DNA from: Demequina zhanjiangensis
GTDB lineage: Bacteria; Actinomycetota; Actinomycetes; Actinomycetales; Demequinaceae
Direction: 5' to 3'
Length of the DNA: 64,000 nucleotides
NCBI RefSeq assembly: GCF_030418315.1
Contig: NZ_JAUHPV010000002.1
Span: 62,001 to 126,000 of the forward strand
Below, in pieces: positions 18,564 through 27,971 of this stretch; the first letter of the stretch is position 1, and each line of letters opens with the position of its first letter. Under the pieces are notes generated by a model, which had not been told where the DNA came from, searched no databases, and was given only the letters and a program-made list of their open reading frames with translations. A program made the translations under genes and the position numbers.

Positions 18564-20216
18564 TCACTGCCCCGGACCCTGCGGCATCGGCCACCACCAG
18601 GGGTCTGCCTGGGTGTAGACCGCGACGGTGACGACGCCCAGCAGCACCACGGCGACGACCACCCAGGCGACCGCCAGGCCACGAGTCGGAGCGAGCCCGT
18701 ACGCGAGCCTGCGAGCGCCGTCGCGGGTGCCCTCGGACCAGGGCCCCACCCACATCGTCGCTGCCGCCGCGAGCATCCCGAGACCGACGGCTCCCGCATG
18801 TCCCCACACCTGGCCGGCAGGGGTCGCGGACGCGATCAGCGCGCTCGAGACGAGCCACCACACGAACGCGCCGATGCCGAAGCCGATCACCGCCGCGAGG
18901 AGGACCGAGGGAAGCACCTCGACGGCCCCTCGGAGCAGATGCCACGGCATCCCGATCGTCTGCACCACCGCGTCGCCCTTCCGCATGCCCCGACGAGCAC
19001 GCCCGGCGGCGAGGGACGCCGCCCTGCGGTGCACCCCGCGCGCCACGATGGCCGCGCCGACGAGCACGAGGAACACGATGAACGGCGCGAGGGCCGACGC
19101 TGCGGCGATCGCGAGCGCCCACGCACCGAGCATGAGGGGTCGGCCGGAGGCGGGCTTGGGCACCAGGCCCGCGTCGAGCGCATCCCAGGGACCGACAGGG
19201 CGTCCGTCGTCCTCGTCGTACTCGTCCTGCCCGTCGTACTCGTCGTCGTCGAAGGCCTCGTCGTCGAGGCCGTGCTCGTCGTGCGCGTCGCCTTCGTCGC
19301 CCGGCCACTCGCTCTCGTCGCTGCCGGAGGCGCCGTCGCCCTCCCACTGATCCTGCTGGCTGAGAGGCATCACCGCGGTCCCCGCGACGGGTGCCACCAG
19401 CGTCGGCTCCGGGGTCCGGGCGCCGAGCACCTCGGTCGCGCCCCGCAGCGCTGCGACCACCTCCGCCGGCGTGGGGCGGCCCCCGATGTCGCGGCTCAGC
19501 GCCGCCTTCAAGGCAGGCGCGCCGGGCACGTCAGGGAGGTCGACCTTGGCGTCGAGCGTGCGGGAGATCGCGCCGGTGCCGGAGCCGAAGGGGGCATCGC
19601 CGGTCATCGCGTAGGCGACGGTGGCCGCCCAGGACCACCGGTCGGCGATGGGTCCCGGCTCGGCCCCGTCGATCACCTCGGGCGCCACGTAGCCTGCGGT
19701 GCCGCTCACGAGCCCGTCCCTTGTGAGCCGCGCATCCTCCTCGCGGTGGGCGAGGCCGAAGTCGATCAGCACGGGCCCTGCGGGTCCCATCATCACGTTC
19801 GACGGGGTGACGTCGCGGTGCACGACGCCGGCCGCGTGGGCCGCCTCGAGCGCTGACGCGATGCGCTCCGCCAGGTCGGCCAGGTCGGCGCCCGCGAGCG
19901 GTCCATGCTTCTGCACGTGGTCGAACAGCGACAGTCCCGGGATGTACTCGGATACGACGAACGTCTCGTCCCCGTCGACCTCGGCGTCGAGGACCCGGGG
20001 CACGGCGGGGTGCCGGAGCGACTGGAGCGCACGCACCTCCCGTCCGAGCCGTTCGCCCGCGACCGGGTCGGAGGCCGCGTCGACGAGCTTGAGCGCGGCG
20101 AGCTGGCCGCCGCCGTCCTCGACCAGGTAGACGGCGCCGGAGCCGCCCCTGCCGAGCTGCTTGCGCACGACGTAGCCGCCGATCTCGTCGCCAGCCTCTC
20201 GACCCAGTCCCACCAT
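18564..20216 (-). CDS. Membrane Ser/Thr protein kinase (Hanks type)
   Basis: 550 residues. The kinase domain spans about 14-270: glycine loop LGRGGSGAVY (21-30), ATP lysine K43, helix-C glutamate E60, catalytic loop HRDVTPSN (133-140) and DFG at 152-154. The residue two after the catalytic Asp is Thr (usually Lys), which some actinobacterial kinases share. An acidic Asp/Glu/Tyr-rich linker (about 290-340) follows. About four membrane segments fill the C-terminal 200 residues. No PASTA repeats are present, so this is not a PknB orthologue. The ATG at 20216 is preceded 7 nt upstream by TACGGT. It stands alone, divergent from the sugar ATPase gene. Substrates are unknown. Confidence 0.9.
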   Translation of the reverse strand: MVGLGREAGDEIGGYVVRKQLGRGGSGAVYLVEDGGGQLAALKLVDAASDPVAGERLGREVRALQSLRHPAVPRVLDAEVDGDETFVVSEYIPGLSLFDHVQKHGPLAGADLADLAERIASALEAAHAAGVVHRDVTPSNVMMGPAGPVLIDFGLAHREEDARLTRDGLVSGTAGYVAPEVIDGAEPGPIADRWSWAATVAYAMTGDAPFGSGTGAISRTLDAKVDLPDVPGAPALKAALSRDIGGRPTPAEVVAALRGATEVLGARTPEPTLVAPVAGTAVMPLSQQDQWEGDGASGSDESEWPGDEGDAHDEHGLDDEAFDDDEYDGQDEYDEDDGRPVGPWDALDAGLVPKPASGRPLMLGAWALAIAAASALAPFIVFLVLVGAAIVARGVHRRAASLAAGRARRGMRKGDAVVQTIGMPWHLLRGAVEVLPSVLLAAVIGFGIGAFVWWLVSSALIASATPAGQVWGHAGAVGLGMLAAAATMWVGPWSEGTRDGARRLAYGLAPTRGLAVAWVVVAVVLLGVVTVAVYTQADPWWWPMPQGPGQ

Positions 20217-20223
20217 GGCTCAC

Positions 20224-20229
20224 ACCGTA
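20224..20229 (-). promoter_or_regulatory. Putative leaderless -10 box (kinase gene)
   Basis: Minus-strand TACGGT ends 7 nt before the kinase ATG at 20216. Confidence 0.4.
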
Positions 20230-20349
20230 CCGGGCCACGTCATCCCAGGACAGCGGCCACCACAGGACATTCGGGACGAAGGTCCTGCCTAGGCACACCC
20301 ACTGGGCTATGGCAAGATGGTGCCCGTCTCGGCGACGGTGCCGGGACAA

Positions 20350-20365
20350 GTGTCACTGTGGACAC
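20350..20365 (+). promoter_or_regulatory. Inverted repeat upstream of the sugar ATPase
   Basis: GTGTC-N6-GACAC lies 63 bp before the start of the ABC ATPase gene, in the leader or promoter region. It could bind a repressor. No known family site was recognised. Confidence 0.3.
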
Positions 20366-20428
20366 CACACGGGCACTCTTCACTACGGATCGTCCGGCAC
20401 GTACCTGCCGGTGAAGGGACCACGAACC

Positions 20429-21586
20429 ATGGCAACTGTCACCTATGACAAGGCCTCGCGCATCTACCCGGGGACCGAGCGCCCCGCGGTCGACAGCCTC
20501 GACCTGGACATCGCCGACGGCGAGTTCCTCGTCCTCGTCGGCCCGTCGGGATGCGGAAAGTCCACCTCGCTCCGCATGCTCGCGGGCCTGGAGGACATCG
20601 ACAAGGGAAGCATCTGGGTCGGAGACCGTGACGTCACCCACGTGCAGCCCAAGGACCGCGACATCGCGATGGTGTTCCAGTCCTACGCGCTCTACCCGCA
20701 CATGACCGTCGCCGACAACATGGGCTTCGCGCTCAAGATCGCGAAGGTCGACAAGGCTGAGATCCGCAAGCGTGTCGAAGAGGCCGCGAAGATCCTCGAC
20801 CTCACCGAGTACCTGGACCGCAAGCCGAAGGCCCTCTCGGGTGGTCAGCGTCAGCGTGTCGCCATGGGCCGCGCCATCGTGCGTCAGCCCCAGGTGTTCC
20901 TCATGGATGAGCCGCTGTCCAACCTGGACGCCAAGCTCCGTGTGCAGACCCGTACCCAGATCGCCGCGCTCCAGCGTCGCCTGGGCACCACCACCGTCTA
21001 CGTGACCCACGACCAGGTCGAGGCCCTCACGATGGGCGACCGCATCGCGGTCCTCAAGGACGGCGTGCTGCAGCAGGTCGGCACCCCGCGCGAGATGTAC
21101 GACACCCCGGCGAACGTGTTCGTCGCGGGCTTCATCGGCTCGCCGGCCATGAACATCTCGACGTTCCGCGTGGACAACGGCTACGCGATCGTCGGCGACT
21201 CCAAGGTGCAGCTCCAGCGTGAGACGGTCGCGAACATGACCGACGCCGACAGCGGCGAGGCCGTGCTCGGCTTCCGTCCCGAGTCGCTCGACCGCGTGGC
21301 GCCGAACACCGACGGCGCCATGCCCGTCGAGGTCGTCGTCGTCGAGGAGCTCGGCTCCGACGCGTTCGTGTACGGCCAGCTGCCCAAGGCGGCCACCACC
21401 CTGGCCGACCCGAAGTTCGGCGGCACGGGCGAGGTCATCGTCCGCGTCGACCCGCGTGACGTGCCCAAGAAGGGCGAGTCCATCTGGGTGAAGATCCGCG
21501 AGGGCGAGCAGCACGTGTTCTCGGCCGCGTCCGGCCAGCGCATCAGCCCGTCTGCTGCGTCGACCGCCGCGACGCCCAAGGCGTAA
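20429..21586 (+). CDS. msiK: Sugar ABC transporter ATPase (MsiK/UgpC type)
   Basis: 385-residue ATP-binding subunit that powers carbohydrate importers. Walker [11 protein letters not shown]-loop in MVFQSYALYPHM, signature LSGGQRQRV, Walker B VFLMDEPLSNLDAKLR and switch histidine VTHDQVEA are all intact. A C-terminal TOBE/MalK-like regulatory domain starts near residue 240. No permease or binding-protein gene is adjacent. This fits the shared multi-transporter ATPase known as MsiK in Streptomyces, though the symbol is by analogy. The ATG at 20429 follows GAAGGGA by about 10 nt; a longer in-frame start 40 codons upstream would be out of family. A strong terminator follows. Confidence 0.93.
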   Translation: MATVTYDKASRIYPGTERPAVDSLDLDIADGEFLVLVGPSGCGKSTSLRMLAGLEDIDKGSIWVGDRDVTHVQPKDRDIAMVFQSYALYPHMTVADNMGFALKIAKVDKAEIRKRVEEAAKILDLTEYLDRKPKALSGGQRQRVAMGRAIVRQPQVFLMDEPLSNLDAKLRVQTRTQIAALQRRLGTTTVYVTHDQVEALTMGDRIAVLKDGVLQQVGTPREMYDTPANVFVAGFIGSPAMNISTFRVDNGYAIVGDSKVQLQRETVANMTDADSGEAVLGFRPESLDRVAPNTDGAMPVEVVVVEELGSDAFVYGQLPKAATTLADPKFGGTGEVIVRVDPRDVPKKGESIWVKIREGEQHVFSAASGQRISPSAASTAATPKA

Positions 21587-21606
21587 ACGCCGCGCACGCT
21601 CGAAGG

Positions 21607-21641
21607 AAGGGGCGGTCCCGGGTCACCGGGGCCGCCCCTTT
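21607..21641 (+). terminator. Terminator after msiK
   Basis: Long GC-rich hairpin AAGGGGCGG..CCGG / CCGG..CCGCCCCTT with a T-rich end (CCCCTTT), 20 nt past the stop codon. Confidence 0.85.
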
Positions 21642-21748
21642 CGCATGCACAGGCCGTGACATCCGCCCCCTTGAGCGCGGACGACGCCGCTGCAGACACG
21701 CCTCCCAGCCCGCCACGGAGGTCCCGACTCATCACCCCTGGTGCCGCG

Positions 21749-21754
21749 TAGGCT
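21749..21754 (+). promoter_or_regulatory. Putative leaderless -10 box (DUF4032 gene)
   Basis: TAGGCT ends 6 nt before the ATG at 21761. The surrounding GTAGGCTGAG resembles the boxes before gpmA and the gene starting at 63983. Confidence 0.5.
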
Positions 21755-21760
21755 GAGGGC

Positions 21761-23233
21761 ATGCCGCTGCTGATCACAGGGGCCGCCGACGCGGGCCTCA
21801 TGGAGCTTCCCTGGGACATTCCTCTGAGCGCATGGCCGGAGGAGAGGATCGCCGCGCTCCCGCGCGGACTGTCCCGTCACGTCGTCCGCTTCGTGCGGCA
21901 CGGCGACGGCGTGCTCGCCGTCAAGGAGACGAACCCTGAGATCGCGCACCGCGAGTTCCACATGCTGCGCGAGCTCGAGCGCATGGAGGCGCCGTGCGTG
22001 AAGCCCGTCGCCGTGGTCACCGGCAGGCAGACGTCCGCGGGAGAGGAGCTGTCAGCCGCGCTCGTGACCGAGCACCTCGCGTTCTCCCTTCCGTACCGTG
22101 CGATCTTCTCCACCGCACTGCGCCGCGGCACCCTGACCCGCCTCATCGACGCGCTGTCCGTGCTCGTCGTCCGCCTCCACCTGGCCGGCTTCTACTGGGG
22201 CGACGTATCGCTGTCGAACGCTCTCTTCCGCCGCGACGCCTCAGAGTTCTCCGCGTACCTGGTGGACGCCGAGACGGGCGACCTGCACCAGCAGCTCTCC
22301 GACGGTCAGCGCGAGTACGACCTGGACACGGCGACCACGAACATCGTGGGCGAGCTGCTCGACCTCCAGGAGTCCGAGGACCTGGACGAGAGCGTCGACC
22401 CGTTCGACATCGGCACGCGGCTCGAGGCCCGCTACCGCGAGCTGTGGACTGCCCTCACCTCCACCGAGACCATCGATGCGAACGTGCCGTTCCACGTCGC
22501 CGAGCGCGTCCGCGCGCTCAACGCCCTGGGCTTCGACCTCGGCGAGATCGACATGCAGCAGACCGAGGACGGCACCGCCATCACCCTGCGGCCCAAGGTC
22601 GTGGACGCCGGCTACCACTCACGTCGCCTCATGCGCCTCACCGGCCTCGACGTGCAGGAGAACCAGGCGCGACGCCTCCTCAACGACATCGACGAGTACC
22701 GGGTCGTGCGCGAGGACCGTGCAGGGGCCAGCGCCGACGAGACGTTCGTCGCCCACGAATGGCTCACCCACATCTTCGAGCCCACGGTCCGCGCCGTGCC
22801 CCGCGCGCTGCGTGGCAAGCTCGAGCCCGCGCAGGTGTTCCACGAGGTGCTCGACCACCGCTGGTACCTGGCGCAGGCCGCCGCGAAGGACGTGCCGATG
22901 CCGGTCGCGACCGCGTCGTACGTCAAGAACGTGCTTCCCACCAAGGCCGACGAGCAGGCCGTCCTGGGGCGCTCGCTCGCCGAGATGACGGCCGAGCTGC
23001 CGGCGCTCACCGCGGAGGTAGGCACCCGCTACGAGGTCCGCGACCCGTACGCGAACGACAACACGCACGCGTGGGGCGGCGTCCCGGAGCCCGAGGAGGA
23101 GCCGGAGCCCACCGTCACGCGGGTGTCGACGCGCATCCCCACGCAGACCCGGCGTCCCCTCACCGCCGAGGAGCGCGCGGCACGGGACGCCGAGGCAGAG
23201 CTCGGCACGCTGGACTCCCCCGACGAGGACTGA
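21761..23233 (+). CDS. DUF4032 domain protein (kinase-like fold)
   Basis: 490 residues. The N-terminal half resembles a lipopolysaccharide-kinase-like fold: a possible ATP lysine in VLAVKETNPEIAHREF, and a catalytic-loop-like segment GFYWGDVSLSNALFRRD followed by LVDAETGDL, in the HxD..N / DFG order of protein kinases. The C-terminal DUF4032 region (about 240-410) is followed by a charged, Pro-rich tail. No function is established; small-molecule or protein phosphorylation is possible. It is transcribed alone from a likely leaderless promoter, and its 3' end converges with the HprK-like gene across 51 bp with a shared hairpin. In related actinobacteria DUF4032 genes often sit near rlmB-cysS. 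Confidence 0.85.
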   Translation: MPLLITGAADAGLMELPWDIPLSAWPEERIAALPRGLSRHVVRFVRHGDGVLAVKETNPEIAHREFHMLRELERMEAPCVKPVAVVTGRQTSAGEELSAALVTEHLAFSLPYRAIFSTALRRGTLTRLIDALSVLVVRLHLAGFYWGDVSLSNALFRRDASEFSAYLVDAETGDLHQQLSDGQREYDLDTATTNIVGELLDLQESEDLDESVDPFDIGTRLEARYRELWTALTSTETIDANVPFHVAERVRALNALGFDLGEIDMQQTEDGTAITLRPKVVDAGYHSRRLMRLTGLDVQENQARRLLNDIDEYRVVREDRAGASADETFVAHEWLTHIFEPTVRAVPRALRGKLEPAQVFHEVLDHRWYLAQAAAKDVPMPVATASYVKNVLPTKADEQAVLGRSLAEMTAELPALTAEVGTRYEVRDPYANDNTHAWGGVPEPEEEPEPTVTRVSTRIPTQTRRPLTAEERAARDAEAELGTLDSPDED

Positions 23234-23243
23234 CGCCGCCAGA

Positions 23244-23263
23244 CCGGCGCCGCACGGTGCCGG
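23244..23263. terminator. Bidirectional terminator candidate
   Basis: CCGGCGCCG / CGGTGCCGG, 9 bp including one G-U pair, with a 2-nt loop, between the convergent DUF4032 and HprK-like genes. Confidence 0.55.
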
Positions 23264-23284
23264 CGGGAAGCCTGCCCGTGCGGA

Positions 23285-24346
23285 TCAGGACACCGCCCGC
23301 TGCGGAACCACGTCGCCGATGTCAGAGAGCAACCACGTCTTGAAACCGCTGAGCTGGTCGAAATCGAGCTTGCGTGTGTTCACGAAGGACACATGATCGA
23401 CGTGACCGATGACGTGGCCGATGACGTTGCGCTCAAGCGCGACCACATCCTCCACCTGGTCCGAGTTGAGAACGTTGGCATACAAGCTGTCATTGAGATC
23501 CTCCGACTCGAGGATTCGATCGACGATCACGGCCAAGTCGTCTGTCGTCGAGAGGGCGTGGTCCTCTCCCTCCCTCAACAGGAAGACGATTCGGCGCACG
23601 GTGCTCCGCTTGCCCTTCTTGAAGTCCTCATACAGCTCCTCGGCGTGCACACGGGTCGAGATGAGGAACTCCTGACGCGTGAGCGGCTCAAGCACCGCGC
23701 GCATGAGGTCCTTCGTACGCACCTGAGCGCGCACAAGCCATGGCACCTCAGCGCCTCGCAGGGTGCGGATGTTGTACGCGAACAGATGCAAGGGTCGCAG
23801 GTAGCGCCTTACCTCGCCGGAGGAGGCATCAACGAGCAGCAGGTCGTCGCCGAGCACCCGCATCCCCTCGCCCATGAGACCAAGCGTGAGAGTCGTCTTC
23901 CCGGTGCCGCCGAATGCAGGGAAGAGGTATGCGTCACGCCCCTTCGTGACCCCTGCCGCGTGCATGAAGAGGATGTTCCGCTCCAGCAGTTTCAGGTATG
24001 CGACGGGCTCGATGACCTGCGCCTGGAGGAACAGGGTGACCACATTGGTGTAGACGCGAGCCAGGGGCTGATCCCTGAAGTAGATCCGCACGTGATCCGT
24101 CTCGAGCCCTCGGACCACGTAGTCGTACGTGAAGATCTTCTTGAACCGCAGACTTCGGCGGACGTCACCGGGTTCCTCGTCCGGCAGCTCCTGGACGATC
24201 GCTGCTGTGATGCGCGCAGCGTCCGGTCGCTCCCCCGTCGCCATGCGCGCGTACTCGTTCTCGAAGTAGCGATGATAGCGACGGCGCGACGCGACGACCT
24301 CGATCGTCAGCGCAGGATGGATGGTCCACGCAGACGACGACGTCAT
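23285..24346 (-). CDS. HprK/PEP-carboxykinase-like P-loop protein
   Basis: 353 residues. Residues about 123-180 match the HPr-kinase fold: LFMHAAGV, then a P-loop FGGTGKTT (145-152), then LGDDLLLVD (165-173), which places an acidic pair where HprK has its DD. The N-terminal 110 residues and the C-terminal half are unassigned. It is not the canonical bifunctional HprK, because the capture loop and C-terminal signature are not recognisable. The gene follows rlmB by 37 bp on the same strand, at the 3' end of the carD-isp-cysS-rlmB run. Its DNA is clearly poorer in GC (30 of 60 bases in 23461-23520), suggesting acquisition. GGGGAGA before the ATG serves as ribosome-binding site. The substrate is unknown. 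Confidence 0.7.
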   Translation of the reverse strand: MTSSSAWTIHPALTIEVVASRRRYHRYFENEYARMATGERPDAARITAAIVQELPDEEPGDVRRSLRFKKIFTYDYVVRGLETDHVRIYFRDQPLARVYTNVVTLFLQAQVIEPVAYLKLLERNILFMHAAGVTKGRDAYLFPAFGGTGKTTLTLGLMGEGMRVLGDDLLLVDASSGEVRRYLRPLHLFAYNIRTLRGAEVPWLVRAQVRTKDLMRAVLEPLTRQEFLISTRVHAEELYEDFKKGKRSTVRRIVFLLREGEDHALSTTDDLAVIVDRILESEDLNDSLYANVLNSDQVEDVVALERNVIGHVIGHVDHVSFVNTRKLDFDQLSGFKTWLLSDIGDVVPQRAVS

Positions 24347-24383
24347 ACGGGTCTCCCCTCAGTTCCGCTCTCTGGATGGCGGG

Positions 24384-25343
24384 TCAGGACACCGCGCGCT
24401 TGGCCTCGTACAGAGCGATCGACGTGGCGACGGACGCGTTGAGGCTCTCCGTGGTCGCCGCGATCGGGATCGAGACGATCTGGTCGCAGGTCTCGGACAC
24501 GAGCCGCGACAGCCCGTCGCCCTCCGACCCGACGACGATCGCGAGAGGCCCGTCGAGCAGGTTCGACTCGTGAAGGTCGACCTCTCCCCCGGCGTCCAGA
24601 CCGATGGCGAAGACGCCGGCCTTCTTGTAGTCCTCGAGGGTCCGGGCGATGTTCGTCGCGCGTGCGACGGGCACGCGCGCCGCCGCACCAGCGGACACCT
24701 TCCACGCGGCCACCGTCACGCCTGCCGCGCGACGCTCCGGGATGACGACGCCTGAGGCACCGAAGGCACCGGCCGACCTGAGGATCGCGCCAAGATTGCG
24801 GGGATCCTGGATGTGGTCCAGGACGACGATGCGCACTGGCGCGGTCGCCTCGAGCAGGTCGCGCGGGTCCGCGTACTCGTACGGCGGCACCTCGAGCGCG
24901 ACGCCCTGGTGAGGACTGCCGCCTGCGAGGCCGTCGAGCGCCGCCTTGGTGACCTCGCGCACCTCGATGCCCGCCTCGACCGCGAGGCCGACGATCTCGG
25001 TGACCCTGTCGTCCGCCTCGATCCGGTTGAACACGTGGAGCACGTTCGCGGGGATGCCCATGCGCAGCGCCTCGAGGACGCTGTTGCGGCCGATCGCGAG
25101 CTCGTCGGAGCCCGAGGTCCGGTTCCGCGGCGTCTGCTTGCCGCGCGGCGCCGGCCGCTTGGCAGCCTCACGCTCCGCGCGCTGCTTCGCCTTGTGCGCC
25201 TTGTGGTACGGACGGTCCTCGGCCTTGGGCGTGGGGCCCTTGCCCTCGAGCGCCTTGCGCCCGTGCCCGCCTGTGCCGACCGAGGCACCCTTCTTGGAGC
25301 CCGGGTTGCGGGTCGCGCCTCGACGCTGTGAGTTCCCTGCCAT
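24384..25343 (-). CDS. rlmB: 23S rRNA (guanosine-2'-O)-methyltransferase RlmB
   Basis: 319-residue SpoU/TrmH-family methyltransferase that modifies G2251 of 23S rRNA in characterised members. A basic low-complexity N-terminus (1-75) precedes the substrate-binding domain (about 80-155: AIGRNSVLEALR) and the knotted SPOUT domain. The latter shows motif 1 (DHIQDPRNLGAILRSA), motif 2 (IVVGSEGDGLSRLV) and motif 3 (IPIAATTESLNASVATSIALYE). The ATG at 25343 directly abuts the cysS stop codon, so translation is probably coupled. The HprK-like gene follows. Confidence 0.95.
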   Translation of the reverse strand: MAGNSQRRGATRNPGSKKGASVGTGGHGRKALEGKGPTPKAEDRPYHKAHKAKQRAEREAAKRPAPRGKQTPRNRTSGSDELAIGRNSVLEALRMGIPANVLHVFNRIEADDRVTEIVGLAVEAGIEVREVTKAALDGLAGGSPHQGVALEVPPYEYADPRDLLEATAPVRIVVLDHIQDPRNLGAILRSAGAFGASGVVIPERRAAGVTVAAWKVSAGAAARVPVARATNIARTLEDYKKAGVFAIGLDAGGEVDLHESNLLDGPLAIVVGSEGDGLSRLVSETCDQIVSIPIAATTESLNASVATSIALYEAKRAVS

Positions 25344-25344
25344 G

Positions 25345-26766
25345 TCAGCCCTCCTCGGCCAGCGCCCAGCGGGCGCCGTCGGCGGCGTCCTCGATGACGA
25401 TTCCTGCGGCCTGGAGCCGATCGCGGATCTCGTCCGCGGCGGCCCAGTCCTTCTCAGCGCGCGCCTCGGCGCGCTTCTCGATGTCAGCTCCGACGAGCAC
25501 CTCGAGCGCCTTGAGCGCCGGCTCGGACGTCCGGGAGGCGTCGGCCCACTGGGACGACGCGGGGTCCAGCCCGAGGACGTCGAGCATCGCGCGCACGGAC
25601 AGCAGCGCGGAGCGAAGCGCGTCGTCGTCCCCTGCGGTCAACGCCGCGTTTCCGCCGCGCACGGTCTCGTGGATGTGCGCCATGGCTCGCGGCACCGCGA
25701 GGTCGTCATCCATCGCGGTGACGAACGGCTCGGGCAGGTCCGCGGACGCGACCTGCTCCGCCGTGGGAGCGCCGACGCGCTCGGAGGCGCGGGTCACGAA
25801 GCCTGACAGTCGCGCCCACGTCGCCTCGGCGTCGTCCATGGTCTGATCGGAGTACTCGAGCATCGACCTGTAGTGGACCTGCGCGAGCGCGAGGCGGAGC
25901 GCCGCCGCAGAGTGGTGCGCGAGCACCTCCTGCACCAGCAGCCCGTTGCCGAGCGATTTGGACATCTTCGCCCCGGACTGGGTGACCCAGGCGGAGTGGA
26001 GCCACGTCTGCGCGAAGCCGTACCCGGCGGCGCGCGACTGCGCCTGCTCGTTCTCATGATGCGGGAAGCGCAGGTCGAGACCGCCGCCGTGGATGTCGAA
26101 GGCGTCGCCCAGATAGCGGCGCGCCATCGCCGAGCACTCGATGTGCCAGCCCGGCCGACCGGGACCCCACGGGGAGTCCCAGCGCGCGGTCTCAGGCTCG
26201 TCGGCCTTCGACGCCTTCCACAGCGCGAAGTCGCGGGGATCGCGCTTCACATCCGCGGGGGCGTCAGGCGCAGGCTCGAGGTCCTCGAGCGACTGCCGCG
26301 TCAGCGACCCGTACTCGGGGAACGACTGCACGTCGAAGTAGACGGAGCCATCGTGCTCGTAGGCGTGACCCAGCTCGAGCAGCCGCGCAGTGAGCGCGAG
26401 GATCTCAGGCATGTGGCCGGTCGCGCGCGGCTCCGCATCGGGCGGCAGGACGCCGACGGCGGCGTACGCGGCCTGGAACTCGCGCTCGTAGCGCAGCGCC
26501 CACGCCCACCACTCGACTCCCGCGTCCGCGGCCTTGGTGAGGGTCTTGTCGTCGATGTCGGTGATGTTCCGCACCATCGTCACGTCCAGGCCGGACCGTT
26601 GCAGCCACCGCTGCAGCACGTCGAACGCGACCGCGGATCGCAGGTGACCGATGTGGGGGCTCGACTGCACCGTGGGGCCACACAGATAGATGCCGACCTT
26701 GCCGGGAGTCAGGGGCGTGAAGGGACGCTCCACGCGGGTGGCGGTGTCGAACAGGTGCAGAGTCAC
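25345..26766 (-). CDS. cysS: Cysteinyl-tRNA synthetase
   Basis: 473-residue class I synthetase that charges tRNA-Cys. The first zinc cysteine is in YLCGPTVQ, the HIGH motif appears as PHIGHLRS, further zinc ligands are in IECSAM and HHENEQAQ, and the KMSKS loop is KMSKSLGN. Length and order fit the family. The start is GTG at 26766, preceded by a TAGCCT box 7 nt upstream, so it can be made from its own leaderless transcript as well as by read-through from ispF. It forms a unit with rlmB, whose start immediately follows its stop codon. Confidence 0.97.
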   Translation of the reverse strand: MTLHLFDTATRVERPFTPLTPGKVGIYLCGPTVQSSPHIGHLRSAVAFDVLQRWLQRSGLDVTMVRNITDIDDKTLTKAADAGVEWWAWALRYEREFQAAYAAVGVLPPDAEPRATGHMPEILALTARLLELGHAYEHDGSVYFDVQSFPEYGSLTRQSLEDLEPAPDAPADVKRDPRDFALWKASKADEPETARWDSPWGPGRPGWHIECSAMARRYLGDAFDIHGGGLDLRFPHHENEQAQSRAAGYGFAQTWLHSAWVTQSGAKMSKSLGNGLLVQEVLAHHSAAALRLALAQVHYRSMLEYSDQTMDDAEATWARLSGFVTRASERVGAPTAEQVASADLPEPFVTAMDDDLAVPRAMAHIHETVRGGNAALTAGDDDALRSALLSVRAMLDVLGLDPASSQWADASRTSEPALKALEVLVGADIEKRAEARAEKDWAAADEIRDRLQAAGIVIEDAADGARWALAEEG

Positions 26767-26773
26767 GCCCTCA

Positions 26774-26779
26774 AGGCTA
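26774..26779 (-). promoter_or_regulatory. Putative leaderless -10 box (cysS)
   Basis: Minus-strand TAGCCT ends 7 nt before the cysS GTG at 26766 and lies in the 69-bp gap after ispF. Confidence 0.5.
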
Positions 26780-26835
26780 CCGGGCGTGATGCAGGGCTGC
26801 GTCTGCGCAGGACGGCGCCGAGGAGATGAGGGCCG

Positions 26836-27309
26836 TCAGGCGTCCGGTGCGACGACCAGAGCGGTGGCGATCGCCGCGACGCCCTCGCCGCGCCCGGTGA
26901 GGCCGAGGCCGTCCGTCGTGGTCGCCGAGACGGTCACGGGAGCGCCGATCGCGTCCGACATCGCAGCCTCCGCGTCGGCCCTGCGCGGGCCGATCTTGGG
27001 ACGGTTGCCGATGACCTGCACCGCCGCGTTGCCGATCTGGAAGCCGGCCTCGCGGACGCGGCGCGCGGTCTCCGCAAGCAGCGCAGCGCCAGAGGCGCCC
27101 TTCCACTCGGGCCGGTCCACGCCGAAGTTGGAGCCCAGGTCGCCCAGCCCCGACGCGGAGAGCAGCGCATCGCAGATCGCGTGTGCGGCCACGTCACCGT
27201 CGCTGTGACCAGACAGCGCGCGCTCGTCGGGCCAGCTCAGCCCCGCGAGCGCGAGGCCCGTGCCGTCGCCGTACGCGTGCGTGTCAGTGCCGATTCCGGT
27301 ACGGATCAT
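26836..27309 (-). CDS. ispF: 2-C-methyl-D-erythritol 2,4-cyclodiphosphate synthase
   Basis: 157-residue enzyme of the MEP isoprenoid pathway that cyclises CDP-methylerythritol phosphate. The N-terminal metal site is [10 protein letters not shown] (D8 and H10), followed by the family's [17 protein letters not shown] and the substrate-binding GSNFG. It overlaps ispD as ATGA at 27306-27309 and so is translationally coupled. IspD and IspF catalyse non-consecutive steps (IspE lies between them), and ispE is not in this window. Confidence 0.97.
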   Translation of the reverse strand: MIRTGIGTDTHAYGDGTGLALAGLSWPDERALSGHSDGDVAAHAICDALLSASGLGDLGSNFGVDRPEWKGASGAALLAETARRVREAGFQIGNAAVQVIGNRPKIGPRRADAEAAMSDAIGAPVTVSATTTDGLGLTGRGEGVAAIATALVVAPDA

Positions 27310-27971
27310 GGCGTCGCGATCCTCTGCTCGAAGTGATCAAGGTCTTCGGGATAAGTGACCTTGCGGCCCTCGACGTCGCCGTCGCAGGTCACCACGCGGT
27401 AGCCGTAGCGCACGAGGAGCGAGCCGTCGTCGGTGCCCTCGAAGCCGTCAGCCTCAGCGCGTGCATGCGCATCACGGAGCTCGGTGGCCCGGAAGGCCTG
27501 AGGGGTCTGGACTGCGCCGAGAGAGGCTCGGTCAAGGTAGCCGAGGGCGCCGTCGGAGGTCGTCACGATCGTGTCCACGACAGGAAGGACGGGGATCACG
27601 CCGTCCGCGTCCTCCAGGGCCGCGAGCGCGCGACCCGACACCGCCACCGGCATGAAGGCACGGGCGGCATCGTGCACGAGGATCTCATCGGCGTCAGGCC
27701 TCACCGCGGCGAGGCCGAGCGCCACCGACCGCTGCCGGGTCTCACCGCCTGCGACGACCACCACGTCGGCCGCCACATGTGCGACGGCGTCACGAAAGGC
27801 GTCGAGGTGCTCGGCGGGTGCGGTGACCACGACCTGCTCGCACACGGCGGCAAGGGACGACGCGGCCCACGCCACCAGCGGAATGCCGCCGACGGGCGCG
27901 AGCGCCTTGGGAACATCGAGACCCAGCCGGGTCCCTGAGCCAGCGGCCGTCACGACGGCCGCGACGGTCAC
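27306..27971 (-). CDS. ispD: 2-C-methyl-D-erythritol 4-phosphate cytidylyltransferase
   Basis: 221-residue MEP-pathway enzyme that joins CTP to methylerythritol 4-phosphate. The nucleotide-binding loop [11 protein letters not shown] is at the N-terminus, [11 protein letters not shown] mid-protein is the second signature, and TPQAFR binds substrate. The GTG at 27971 is chosen because GTGA overlaps the carD stop codon exactly and the conserved fold begins at once. The open frame continues 16 codons upstream but only within carD. It is coupled at both ends, to carD and to ispF. Confidence 0.96.
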   Translation of the reverse strand: MTVAAVVTAAGSGTRLGLDVPKALAPVGGIPLVAWAASSLAAVCEQVVVTAPAEHLDAFRDAVAHVAADVVVVAGGETRQRSVALGLAAVRPDADEILVHDAARAFMPVAVSGRALAALEDADGVIPVLPVVDTIVTTSDGALGYLDRASLGAVQTPQAFRATELRDAHARAEADGFEGTDDGSLLVRYGYRVVTCDGDVEGRKVTYPEDLDHFEQRIATP

